From contig NBIV01000097.1 in assembly GCA_003194525.1 (NCBI GenBank), positions 1 through 64,000 on the forward strand: DNA of 64,000 bases. Reading direction: 5' to 3'. Below, piece after piece: positions 53,688 to 62,061 of this stretch. The first letter of the stretch is position 1; each line of letters begins with the position of its first letter. The stretch is from Gracilariopsis chorda. Lineage: Eukaryota > Rhodophyta > Florideophyceae > Gracilariales > Gracilariaceae. The notes under the pieces were generated by a model. It was not told where the DNA came from and ran no database searches. It worked only from the letters and a program-made list of their open reading frames with translations. The position numbers were made by a program, and so were the translations under genes.

Positions 53688-56192
53688 CTAATCTTCAACA
53701 TAAACGCCGTAATCTCTGACACCTGTGGCGGCGCACAGCTTCCCCTCATCATCGAGGACAATTCTTCCAGCGTCGGTTAGCTGCTGAACAACCCTGCGAA
53801 CAAAGTCCTCTGTTATAAGAGGATGCAGCCATTCCTGCATCATTTTGGAAACAAGAGCTTCACGCGGAATATGTCGATTACCTGACACGAAATTCATCAC
53901 AACCGGATCAATCATTTGTCGCACTTTCCATTCATCCGTGCGATCCAGCGAAAACAGATACGCATCCTGGTACGATTGAACAATGTCCAAGTCTTGCGTC
54001 GAATAGAAAGCGGTGTTCAGACTGAACTTGGATGAACTTCCTTCGCGACCCTCATGCTGGACAAGTAACGGCCAACTCTGGGAAGTCAATGACAACACTG
54101 CTTGTCGAATGCGCACCTTTTCGTTGTCATAATCCTCACTCGAAGCCTTGCTAGAGATAAGACGCTCTGTCATTCGGCGATACGATAAGCGTCTGTTTTC
54201 CGTCTGGAAGAGAAACAGTACCATGGCCTGATACACATTACAACGGATTTCAATGCTACCGCGCTGGGAGAAAGTTGATGTTTCAATCACTAGGGTGCTC
54301 AGATAATTGACATGCGACAGCCTGCGATGGGGATACCTGATGCGATGGAATGAACTCACGTACTGCTGCAATTCTTTGATCTCTCGTGGCAACTTCAGTA
54401 CGCGGCTGGACTCCGTTTGAATTCCGCAGTCTTTCTCCTCAACAGTCGTGATGCTGGTAAGCTCCGGCTGCGAACGGCGCTTCACGCCCCAGTGGAAGTC
54501 ACCGTTTGGCTTATGATGCTGAACGTAACGTTTGAAACCGTCGGGCACATTTTCTAACTCCGATGCACAGAATTCTGTGTTTTCGTCAAAGCTTGCGATA
54601 TGCCCACGTTCCAGGTCAAACACTTCCCTTAAGGATCTATTAACGGCCACGTCACGTTCAGTGTCGATGTTCCATACGCGACGCTCCACCAGAGTCTTGC
54701 GAGCGTATTTGAGAAAGCGGTTGCTCTTACCGTCTGACAAGCCATGTGATAGCTGCGTGATTGAACGCAGAATTACGTGAATGTTATGCTCATTGATCTC
54801 ACTTTCACCCACAAATCGGCCAAACAGAAAGAGGATAAAGACGCGAATGAGAAATGGATAAGAACGAGACACGCTTAAATCGGATCTGGCGACCGTCCAG
54901 AACGCACTGTGTAGCGCCCTGTCGAACTGTGTCCATAGTGGGAAGTGTTTGGATTGTATGCTGCGCAGGAAATGGAACATGTATATCGCACTTCCAGTTC
55001 GTTGAGTCGAGGTCGTTGCATTCGGCAAGGCATCTTCATAAGTACGGAAAAACAACTTCTGGATTCCAAAAAGAACGTACGAGGGGGCCTGCATACTGAT
55101 GACAAACCGAGACCAGTCATATATGAGTTTGAGAGCAGTGGCATTGGTTTCATTCAAGCACAAGGGGAGGATATCTGAAATCGCCTCGAGCTGTGTGGGG
55201 ACATACGCACAGCATTCATTTTGGAATGATATCAAGCTCTCTGGTGCAATTTCTCCAAACGCATGTAGAGAAATGTAACGCTCGGCAGCGGTCACATTAC
55301 AGATTTTCGGTAGGAACTGTGCGGGTTCGGTTTGTCCGAGCACGTTCTCCGCGAATCCGGGGTCATTATCATTCGTTCTTCTCTGAAAGAAGTTGTTACT
55401 TTGCATGGTGTAAAGCTCCAAAGCGAGAGAGCGATTTGCTGCGGCTTGCTTGAAGTGGCTGACAAAGTAGTACACCGATTTGGCAGCACTGGCAGATGGG
55501 AGTACGCCAGTTTGACGGGCTCTGTTTAGAACGAAAGCATGCATTTGACGAAGGAGAGGGAGGAGCTCTGAAAATGTTGGATGACGTGATAGGATGTTAT
55601 CCATTTCCAAATTGATCTGGACGTTTGGATATTGATCAAGAAGGTGAGTACTTCCATTAATAACCGGTTGTAAAGCATGGTGGAGCGAGTTTCGAACACT
55701 AAACCATATTTCGGAGCGATGATAAAACTGGTAGAGCAGATCGTCGAGCTCGATTTCGCTGAAGGATCGCATCGTCTGCCAGCTTTCTGGGAATAGGTTT
55801 AATATATGACCGGAAACCAGTTTGGAAAAGTTTTGAAAGAAAAGAGGGTCATATTGAAGTGGATACAAAGAAATTACTCTGGTTTGCGAAGAATGGAGGG
55901 CGGCTTCTATGAAGTGGTGTACGAGTGGTGGAGGAGAGGAGTACTCAACGCAAATACACTGGTCGAGATAGACTCGAAGGGCGACGTTGATGAGATTCCA
56001 GGTGTCGGAGACATGACGTGTAAGCTGTTGTGAGAGTCTTGAAGTGTTGGGGCGTAACGTACGGAAGGGTTTTGGAGAGCGTTGTTCGACTGCGGATAAC
56101 TGGTTAAGGAGGTTGTTTAAGGTTTCGCGGGGGATTCGGGAGAAAGCTGCGTTGCGTTCGGAGGCTGATGGGGAAGTGGGATTGTGTGCCAT
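53688..56192 (-). CDS. Divergent cullin-like protein
   Basis: 834 aa in one frame, about cullin length. The N-terminal half is all-helical repeats (WNLINVALRVYLDQCICVEY, YDPLFFQNFSKLVSG, ELLPLLRQMHAFVLNRARQ). The region at about 620-700 resembles the cullin homology domain: YPHRRLSHVNYLSTLVIETS, EIRCNVYQAMVLFLFQTENR and RLSYRRMTERLI. The C-terminus looks like a winged helix: REALVSKMMQEWLHPLITED, then FVRRVVQQLTDAGRIVLDDE. In cullins this end binds the RING protein and carries a Lys modified by NEDD8; here the usual IVRIMK context reads WKVRQMIDP, so modification is uncertain. Cullins scaffold ubiquitin ligases. The match is by motif pattern only; another helical scaffold (for example an APC2-like one) is possible. 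Confidence 0.6.
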   Translation of the reverse strand: MAHNPTSPSASERNAAFSRIPRETLNNLLNQLSAVEQRSPKPFRTLRPNTSRLSQQLTRHVSDTWNLINVALRVYLDQCICVEYSSPPPLVHHFIEAALHSSQTRVISLYPLQYDPLFFQNFSKLVSGHILNLFPESWQTMRSFSEIELDDLLYQFYHRSEIWFSVRNSLHHALQPVINGSTHLLDQYPNVQINLEMDNILSRHPTFSELLPLLRQMHAFVLNRARQTGVLPSASAAKSVYYFVSHFKQAAANRSLALELYTMQSNNFFQRRTNDNDPGFAENVLGQTEPAQFLPKICNVTAAERYISLHAFGEIAPESLISFQNECCAYVPTQLEAISDILPLCLNETNATALKLIYDWSRFVISMQAPSYVLFGIQKLFFRTYEDALPNATTSTQRTGSAIYMFHFLRSIQSKHFPLWTQFDRALHSAFWTVARSDLSVSRSYPFLIRVFILFLFGRFVGESEINEHNIHVILRSITQLSHGLSDGKSNRFLKYARKTLVERRVWNIDTERDVAVNRSLREVFDLERGHIASFDENTEFCASELENVPDGFKRYVQHHKPNGDFHWGVKRRSQPELTSITTVEEKDCGIQTESSRVLKLPREIKELQQYVSSFHRIRYPHRRLSHVNYLSTLVIETSTFSQRGSIEIRCNVYQAMVLFLFQTENRRLSYRRMTERLISSKASSEDYDNEKVRIRQAVLSLTSQSWPLLVQHEGREGSSSKFSLNTAFYSTQDLDIVQSYQDAYLFSLDRTDEWKVRQMIDPVVMNFVSGNRHIPREALVSKMMQEWLHPLITEDFVRRVVQQLTDAGRIVLDDEGKLCAATGVRDYGVYVED

Positions 56193-56700
56193 TCTGAAGA
56201 ACAGGATGTTTTACTTGCAGCGGAATACGATAGAGACCAAGGGAAGGGAGTGGAAAGGGAGAGAAGCAGGAGGAAGGACAAGTAGTGGCTTTTAAACACG
56301 TGAGCATGTTTGAATGCTCACGCGAGCAAAAATCCGCTCACCGCACGGTGAAGAAGAAAGCAGTCTCGTAAAACAAAGTGAAACAAAACAAAGAAAGGAC
56401 GTGCGGGAGCGGGCAGAGACAACCGACGAGATATAGCACTCTTGTCTTTTTTCTCAAATAAGGGACATAATGGATAGTGCGGAAGCTGGTGAGGACTGGA
56501 GGGGGTGGGGGTGGAGGTGGAAAGGGGGTACAGCAATTCAAACGTTTGTTATGTAGCGGTATATATACACACGAAGAGGAAAAAAGTAAAACCCACACAC
56601 AAACCCACACACAAACGAGCACAAACGCCTATGTGTTTTCAAAAACCGGGGGCTGAGGAAGACTGATGACACTTGAGAAAAAAAGGCAGAACAGGAATAT

Positions 56701-57537
56701 CTACCCATGAGCAGCCCGATGAAGATGATGGTGCATATGGTGTAACTGTTGCTGTTGTTGTTGCTGATGTTGTTGTTGCTGTTGCGCAGGCATACTGGCG
56801 TTTGCAATACTGGCAGAGGATGGCATTGACGAGCGACTTACAAAACCTCTCAAAACATCCATGAGAAAGTCGACGGAGACAAAGTCATGTCCCAAAACAT
56901 GCCGCAGATCATGCGGAACGGCGACAACAGTGGCCTCTTTTCGATTTGAAAGCTGCACGGTGAGTGCGTGTATGACCTGTTTAGCTTCGGCTAATTCCCT
57001 GGTGAGCGAGTCGAAATTGTCGCTTTTCCTTTGTCTCGACCTTGCTGCGGAGATGCGATTTTTCATGCGCCGCAGTTCTCTCTTATCAAGCATGGCGGGG
57101 GGACGCGGTGGGGCTGAGGCTGGTGGGGTGGGGGAGAACGAAGGGCCTGAAGGCGTTGGAGTGGTGACTATTTGCATGCAATGGATGGAGGGGGTTGGGG
57201 TCATGCTTGGGGAGCTTGTGGGGGTGAGGGAGTTCTGAGGGGAGGTTAGCGGGACATGGTGGGGAAGTGTGTTTTGTGGGGCGTGGATGTGGTTTTGAAA
57301 GGCGTGTGAAGTGGGGTAGGGAAGGGCGCTGTCGGCGGAGAGAGCACGGGGAGGGGGAAGTGCTGGGGGACAGGGGAGACGGTGCTGCAGGTCGGAGAGC
57401 GAGGGTAGAGGCGGAGGTGGAGGAGGTGAAGCGGAGGAGGCTATGTTGGTTGGTTGAAGGAGATAACGAACGCGCAGTCGGGTCTTGGAGGGGAGACCCT
57501 GGTTGTGCTGCGCGGCGAGGTGTGGGGAAGGCGTCAT
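56701..57537 (-). CDS. bZIP transcription factor
   Basis: 278 aa. The N-terminal 150 residues are Pro/Ser/Thr-rich and disordered. Residues about 151-172 are a bZIP basic region, DKRELRRMKNRISAARSRQR, with the invariant N-x7-R (NRISAARSR). A short leucine zipper (LTRELAEAKQVIHALTVQLS) follows. Residues about 205-240 (HDLRHVLGHDFVSVDFLMDV) look folded, and the end is poly-Gln/His (QQQQQHQQQQQQQLHHMHHH), encoded by a CAG/TTG-rich stretch at about 56735-56790. It should bind DNA as a dimer in the nucleus. The target is unknown. It has no visible intron. Confidence 0.88.
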   Translation of the reverse strand: MTPSPHLAAQHNQGLPSKTRLRVRYLLQPTNIASSASPPPPPPLPSLSDLQHRLPCPPALPPPRALSADSALPYPTSHAFQNHIHAPQNTLPHHVPLTSPQNSLTPTSSPSMTPTPSIHCMQIVTTPTPSGPSFSPTPPASAPPRPPAMLDKRELRRMKNRISAARSRQRKSDNFDSLTRELAEAKQVIHALTVQLSNRKEATVVAVPHDLRHVLGHDFVSVDFLMDVLRGFVSRSSMPSSASIANASMPAQQQQQHQQQQQQQLHHMHHHLHRAAHG

Positions 57538-57594
57538 CGGGAGAAGGAAGAAGATAGGGGTTGGGAAGGGAGGTTGGACAAGAGGGTGGGGCTT

Positions 57595-57630
57595 TTGGAA
57601 GGGGGGTGGGGGGGGGGGGGGGTGGAGGTT
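57595..57630. repeat. G-rich homopolymer tract
   Basis: A run of about 14 G, flanked by GGGG groups, between the bZIP and HIG1 genes. On the minus strand it is a pyrimidine tract in the bZIP promoter. It could form a G-quadruplex. Confidence 0.7.
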
Positions 57631-57698
57631 GCGAGGAGGATGGGCAGTGCGACGACGGTTTGGGACTCTAAAAAACGCGGCGTGATTTGTAGACGTGA

Positions 57699-58052
57699 CT
57701 AGGAGGCGTGGCGCGGGGTGGCGACAGAAGCGGCGAGAGCGGCGAGAGTGGCGCCTTGTGCAATGACTCGCAGACGCATCATTGACTGCGACAGACGCTG
57801 ATTTCCGCGATGAAAGGCGAGTAATCCAGCAAGTAGCACGCCGCCCGTGAAGAGCGCGCCGCCGGCCACGAGTGGGTTTTTACGGAACTGCGATAGATCG
57901 CGGCGTGGCGGGAGCTCCGGCGCGATGAACGGCTCGGATGAGACGCTGGATGAGGTGGACGGCGGTTGGTACGGACCGTCTTCTTCGCGGGGAACTAGGC
58001 GGATGCGCTGGCGGGGGCGCGTCGTGGTAGCTTCTGACGGTGACTCGCTCAT
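57699..58052 (-). CDS. HIG1-domain mitochondrial protein (respiratory supercomplex factor type)
   Basis: 117 aa. A polar N-terminus leads into the HIG1 domain: FRKNPLVAGGALFTGGVLLAGL (first membrane helix), FHRGNQRLSQSMMRLRVIAQG with the typical sQ.MMR.RV.aQG pattern, and a second helix GATLAALAASVA. Family members sit in the inner mitochondrial membrane and stabilise cytochrome bc1-oxidase supercomplexes. Length is normal for the family. The start codon is 64 bases from the first ATG of the divergent glycosyltransferase frame, so the two share a promoter region. Confidence 0.88.
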   Translation of the reverse strand: MSESPSEATTTRPRQRIRLVPREEDGPYQPPSTSSSVSSEPFIAPELPPRRDLSQFRKNPLVAGGALFTGGVLLAGLLAFHRGNQRLSQSMMRLRVIAQGATLAALAASVATPRHAS

Positions 58053-58254
58053 CTTGAGAGACGGCGGAGCGCGTTTGGAAGATGGGGGCGGCGGGAAGTG
58101 TTAAAAGTTACGTCAGATGACAATGATGATGATGCGTTTGCGGGCGACGAGTACGGCACACGTGGCGCGGTGCTGGCCACGACGCGTGTTGGTTCTGGTA
58201 ATGCGCACAGTCGACAGGCGGCTGTGGCTGTGGCGGAGCTGGAGCGGCACAACG

Positions 58255-59505
58255 ATGACGGCTGCGAAAGGATGGCGAGTGCGAAGGCGAGCAGTGTGCA
58301 AGATCGCTTCTTCGCGACGCTTTCTGCTTGTTGCGGCCGTTGCAGGGACGCTGCTACTTCTTACGCTCCTCGGGAACGCGCGGGGACTTGGGCACCGTCG
58401 GCGACAACGACAGCAGCTGGCTTTGTTGGCGGGTCAAGCGGCGGTGTCGCACGCGCCGTTGCGTAGATCGCTCGTCGTTGTCACAGCCGTCAACTTTGCC
58501 TTTCGCCATTATGTGCTCAATCTTATCTGCTCGTTACAGCGCGTATCATCGCTGTCCGCGCTTAACGTGCTGGTCTTCTCGCTGGATGCGCGCGTGCATC
58601 GTTTTGTGAAGCGCCATGGATTACGATCGGTGCTACTTGCACAAGGCGCTGCTTCGGATGGCGAAGAAGAAGCTGTGTTTGGAAGTGCGCGATTTAACCT
58701 CTTGTCGAAACGAAAGTTACATGCTGTGAAACAAGTGCTTGATGTTGGAGTGGATGTGTTGTTTAGTGACGCTGATGTTGTGTGGTGTCGAGGTGGATTT
58801 GACGCCGTGTTGCAACTTGTCGCAGAGCGTGTGGGATATGCTGATATGTTCGTGCAGACCGCTTGGCCTAGAAGTGTGCTCAACTCGGGTTTTTACTACG
58901 TCGCTTCGAACAGCCGAACCCGCGCCTTGTTTGACGCTTTGTTACGCTTTCCGCAAAGCTCTGAAAACGATCAGGTCATCTTCAACCGCGTCTTGTGCGC
59001 ATCAAAATACGGCGGTCAATTGGTATTCGATAACAACGCCACAGCGGAACGTCTACCGTCCGGAAGAATTAAACCATCCGCCTGCAAATGGAATGGCGTG
59101 CGTGCCGAACTGCTAGACTCGCGCTTGTATCCGACTGGCGGTCAACTTTGGAGTGGGCGCAAATTGTTTCATTGGTCTAGAGATACCATTGTTCATATGT
59201 GTGATTCGGCTGCTGTGCGTATTTTGCACAACAACTGCATCCTCAGTTTCGGGAAGTTGGCTCGTTTTGTCGTCAAGGGCTTGTGGTATGTCCGCGGAGA
59301 TTATGCGCATTCACAGCTAGTCGCCCGGGAGGAGGAGGAGGACGCTGCGGACGGAGACGATTCATCACCTTATGCTGACCTCGCTACTTCTACGGGATTG
59401 CATGCCGTGTGTGGCCCGCCTGCCCTGCCTACCGATCTCATGAGGAAGCGCTGTGGACGCGCAAAGTGCGGCGACGATGCTCTTCTTCATCCGCACTCCA
59501 CATGA
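58255..59505 (+). CDS. GT77-like nucleotide-diphospho-sugar transferase
   Basis: 416 aa from the ATG at 58255, chosen because it leaves a short basic cytosolic tail before the membrane anchor RFLLVAAVAGTLLLLTLLGN (about 22-42). The frame is open back to an ATG at 58117. The luminal part matches the nucleotide-diphospho-sugar transferase family: SLVVVTAVNFAFRHYVLNLI, SKRKLHAVKQVLDVGVDVLF, the metal-binding DxD in FSDADVVW (near 172), NSGFYYVASN, ENDQVIFNRVL and the late His-Asn in RILHNNCIL. Relatives transfer arabinose, galactose or xylose to wall glycans and glycoproteins in the Golgi. The end is acidic (EEEEDAADGDDSS) with a few Cys. It converges with the GT14 gene 81 bases downstream. Confidence 0.85.
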   Translation: MTAAKGWRVRRRAVCKIASSRRFLLVAAVAGTLLLLTLLGNARGLGHRRRQRQQLALLAGQAAVSHAPLRRSLVVVTAVNFAFRHYVLNLICSLQRVSSLSALNVLVFSLDARVHRFVKRHGLRSVLLAQGAASDGEEEAVFGSARFNLLSKRKLHAVKQVLDVGVDVLFSDADVVWCRGGFDAVLQLVAERVGYADMFVQTAWPRSVLNSGFYYVASNSRTRALFDALLRFPQSSENDQVIFNRVLCASKYGGQLVFDNNATAERLPSGRIKPSACKWNGVRAELLDSRLYPTGGQLWSGRKLFHWSRDTIVHMCDSAAVRILHNNCILSFGKLARFVVKGLWYVRGDYAHSQLVAREEEEDAADGDDSSPYADLATSTGLHAVCGPPALPTDLMRKRCGRAKCGDDALLHPHST

Positions 59506-59586
59506 TCTCCCTCTGTTTTTTTTTTTGCACTCTTTAACTCTGGTCTTAACTTCTTAACTACACATCCATAATAATATATAACGCCA

Positions 59587-60807
59587 TCAATTTCTGTTCT
59601 CATCCACGTTTGCAACCCGCGTCACTTCTGTCACTAGCGCACCAAACCGCTTTTCCATCCTGCTCTCGTATTCCCGCACTTTCACCCTATCCACATCGTG
59701 CCCGATCCCAATCATCTCCCGTTCCACCCGCTCACAAAGTCCATTCACTCCGCGAATCTTCCTTGTCCACAACCCCGGTTCATCCCACAGCCGCCTCCAA
59801 AACATCAGTTCCCCACTGGCCTCATCCAACTCATCCACCCAAAACGGGTGTTGTCGCCGTCGTTTCCCGTCCGACCCCATTGCAAAGCTTCCATTAGGCG
59901 CCACAAAGAAGATGTTTCTCAAGTTACTGTCCACAACTGTCTCCCGAAACGCACTGTTCCACAGCAAACTTGCAAAATAATGTTCGTCCGATGCGTCCGT
60001 ATACCCCAATGCCACCAACAGTCTTCTCGCCCGCGAGTCGCGTAGCACGTACCTTGTGAACCGTCGCGAAAGAACCACCCAACCTGACGACTTTGCCAGC
60101 GTGAAGTCTACGTGTTCGGCTATCGGGTTGCGAATGTGGTCGTCTTCGTTCCGCGAATCCACTTCTTGCCGTCCGAACGCCGTCAGATAACTCCCGTTTG
60201 ATGAGCGCATCGTCACTAACCCAGTGTCCACGTAGAAATGACCGAGCCTTCGTTTCGCATACGAAGGCCACGTTCGATGTGGTTTCCACTCCACAAAGTT
60301 CGCATGAGATACGCGTCCAAGCAGTTCCTTCATCAACCTTTGCGACGCCGTTGGAAAGTCTGCCCCGGACAGATTGATGAAGAAGTCCCAGTCGCCAGTA
60401 GAAAGTAATCTTTCGGCGCCTGTCAGAAAGTTGAGCGTCATCGTCATTCCGCGATACGTGATCACCTCCGGTTCCAGAACAAGCACGTTTCTATCATTTT
60501 GTTTGATGCCAGAGTTGTCAAGCATGTCTCGAGCTTTGGAGAGCACGTGCTTTGCGTCGGTAGCAGCGATCTTTGGATCAAAGTGTAGCGCATAGTAGTT
60601 ATCCTGGTCGTACAATGCGCGCAATAGCCGCGGCAGCAAGTGATAATTTGCAGGAGACAGCTGGATCATGTACGCCAGTCGAGCTCCCCTTGTGGACCTT
60701 CGCCTGTACCATGTTTGCGCAATGACGACCACAAAGGTGCAGATAACTGCTGTTACAATGCGTTGGTGGCGCCTGCTTTTTCGATAACTGCGCGAACGGA
60801 GCGCCAT
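59587..60807 (-). CDS. GT14 family (core-2/I-branching or xylosyltransferase-like) glycosyltransferase
   Basis: 406 aa, type II membrane protein: basic cytosolic tail RSRSYRKSRRHQR, anchor IVTAVICTFVVVIAQTW (about 17-34), then the GT14 catalytic domain. Family features are LAYMIQLS...LPRLLRALYDQ, YYALHFDPK, DWDFFINLSGADFP (about 137-150), SSGWVVLSRRFTRYVL and SDEHYFASLLWNS. GT14 includes beta-1,6-GlcNAc transferases, peptide O-xylosyltransferases and plant glucuronosyltransferases, so the sugar cannot be told from sequence. It acts in the Golgi lumen. No intron is seen and the length is within the family range. Confidence 0.87.
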   Translation of the reverse strand: MALRSRSYRKSRRHQRIVTAVICTFVVVIAQTWYRRRSTRGARLAYMIQLSPANYHLLPRLLRALYDQDNYYALHFDPKIAATDAKHVLSKARDMLDNSGIKQNDRNVLVLEPEVITYRGMTMTLNFLTGAERLLSTGDWDFFINLSGADFPTASQRLMKELLGRVSHANFVEWKPHRTWPSYAKRRLGHFYVDTGLVTMRSSNGSYLTAFGRQEVDSRNEDDHIRNPIAEHVDFTLAKSSGWVVLSRRFTRYVLRDSRARRLLVALGYTDASDEHYFASLLWNSAFRETVVDSNLRNIFFVAPNGSFAMGSDGKRRRQHPFWVDELDEASGELMFWRRLWDEPGLWTRKIRGVNGLCERVEREMIGIGHDVDRVKVREYESRMEKRFGALVTEVTRVANVDENRN

Positions 60808-62061
60808 TGATCACCGTGGGAATGAACAGAGCCGTAACATGGGTACACGCATCATGACAGCCTCTCTTCCCGATCCCTTTCGGCAGTTCGCATAGAGCCA
60901 TTGCTCGAAGAACCTGCACACGCTTGCGTGGTCGATTCTTAGTATTATTTTAGGGACAACGGCCATGTCGAAGGGGCCCACCGAAGAGCCGTCTTGTTCA
61001 ATTCCATGAAGTGTTTTTCATGTCAACCACTGCCTCATGGGACATCTCAGGGTGCAAGAACTGCAGCAAGGATTCACAGTAATGGTCTTAGGGAGCCCCG
61101 AATGTCCTCGAGCATTCGGGCTTAAGGCGAACCGTTGCGTATCTGTGTATAGCTCTACTTTCGGCATGCGAGAAGAAAGTCGGGCATCATGAATCTGCGG
61201 TAAATTCCGTTTTAGTTCCGCTGGCTGGCTGGTGGTAATGGATGTAAGCGGCTATCTCTGGTATGCTAACGCCAGCCATTATTAGGATTTGTTTCCATAA
61301 GTCGCTCGAATTCTCCACACGATCAACTCATATACGAACACATGTGGGAAAACCTCAGGAACCTAAGAACGCGGTTCATGAAGAACTGTGATTCACAGCG
61401 ATTGAGTAATGCCTTTCAGAATCCTGCACTACCCGATTGCTTAAACGAATGGACTTCTGCACTTCTTTGAAGTATCATGCGAGGTTAGAACCGGTGTAGG
61501 GATCTCGAAGAGTATGGGACACAGCTGGTCTCCCACACAAAATTCTTGGAAGCCCTAAGAGTGCGCAGTCAAAAAAGGATTATTAGTCTGCTCAGCTACA
61601 ATGCACTACGCCGTTTCCGGATACGCCGATCCATACATACTCAATTCAAGAACGACACGACATTTCTCAAACATAGATGGGCTGAAACCCCGTGAAACAA
61701 GCATATTCTATATACAGACTTATGATGGCTGCGCGGGCTATGCTGCCCGTATCAGCTTGTATACATCCCATACACCGGCATATCACATTTCTCGCAACTA
61801 GACTGACCGTCCCTTGGAGCTCGACCTTCTGAACAACTTGTACCTGCAAACAGAGGCTAGATCTACAACAACTCAGAAATAGGAAGACAACTCGAACTCA
61901 GGGGTCACACAGTCAGCGACGAGAGCACGGGACTGCTTCCGCATAAACATAAGCTGTCACACCATCACAGTTACGAACCGTCTCGGTACAAGACAGAGTT
62001 CTCAGGGAATACATCTTGCTGGACCACGGAAGAGCACTGGAGCGTCTGAGTGGTAACAGGT
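60808..62061. other. No convincing gene
   Basis: About 1.25 kb between divergent genes, so it holds the promoters of the GT14 gene and of the secreted protein at 62062. No coding frame or RNA gene can be supported. Confidence 0.5.
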
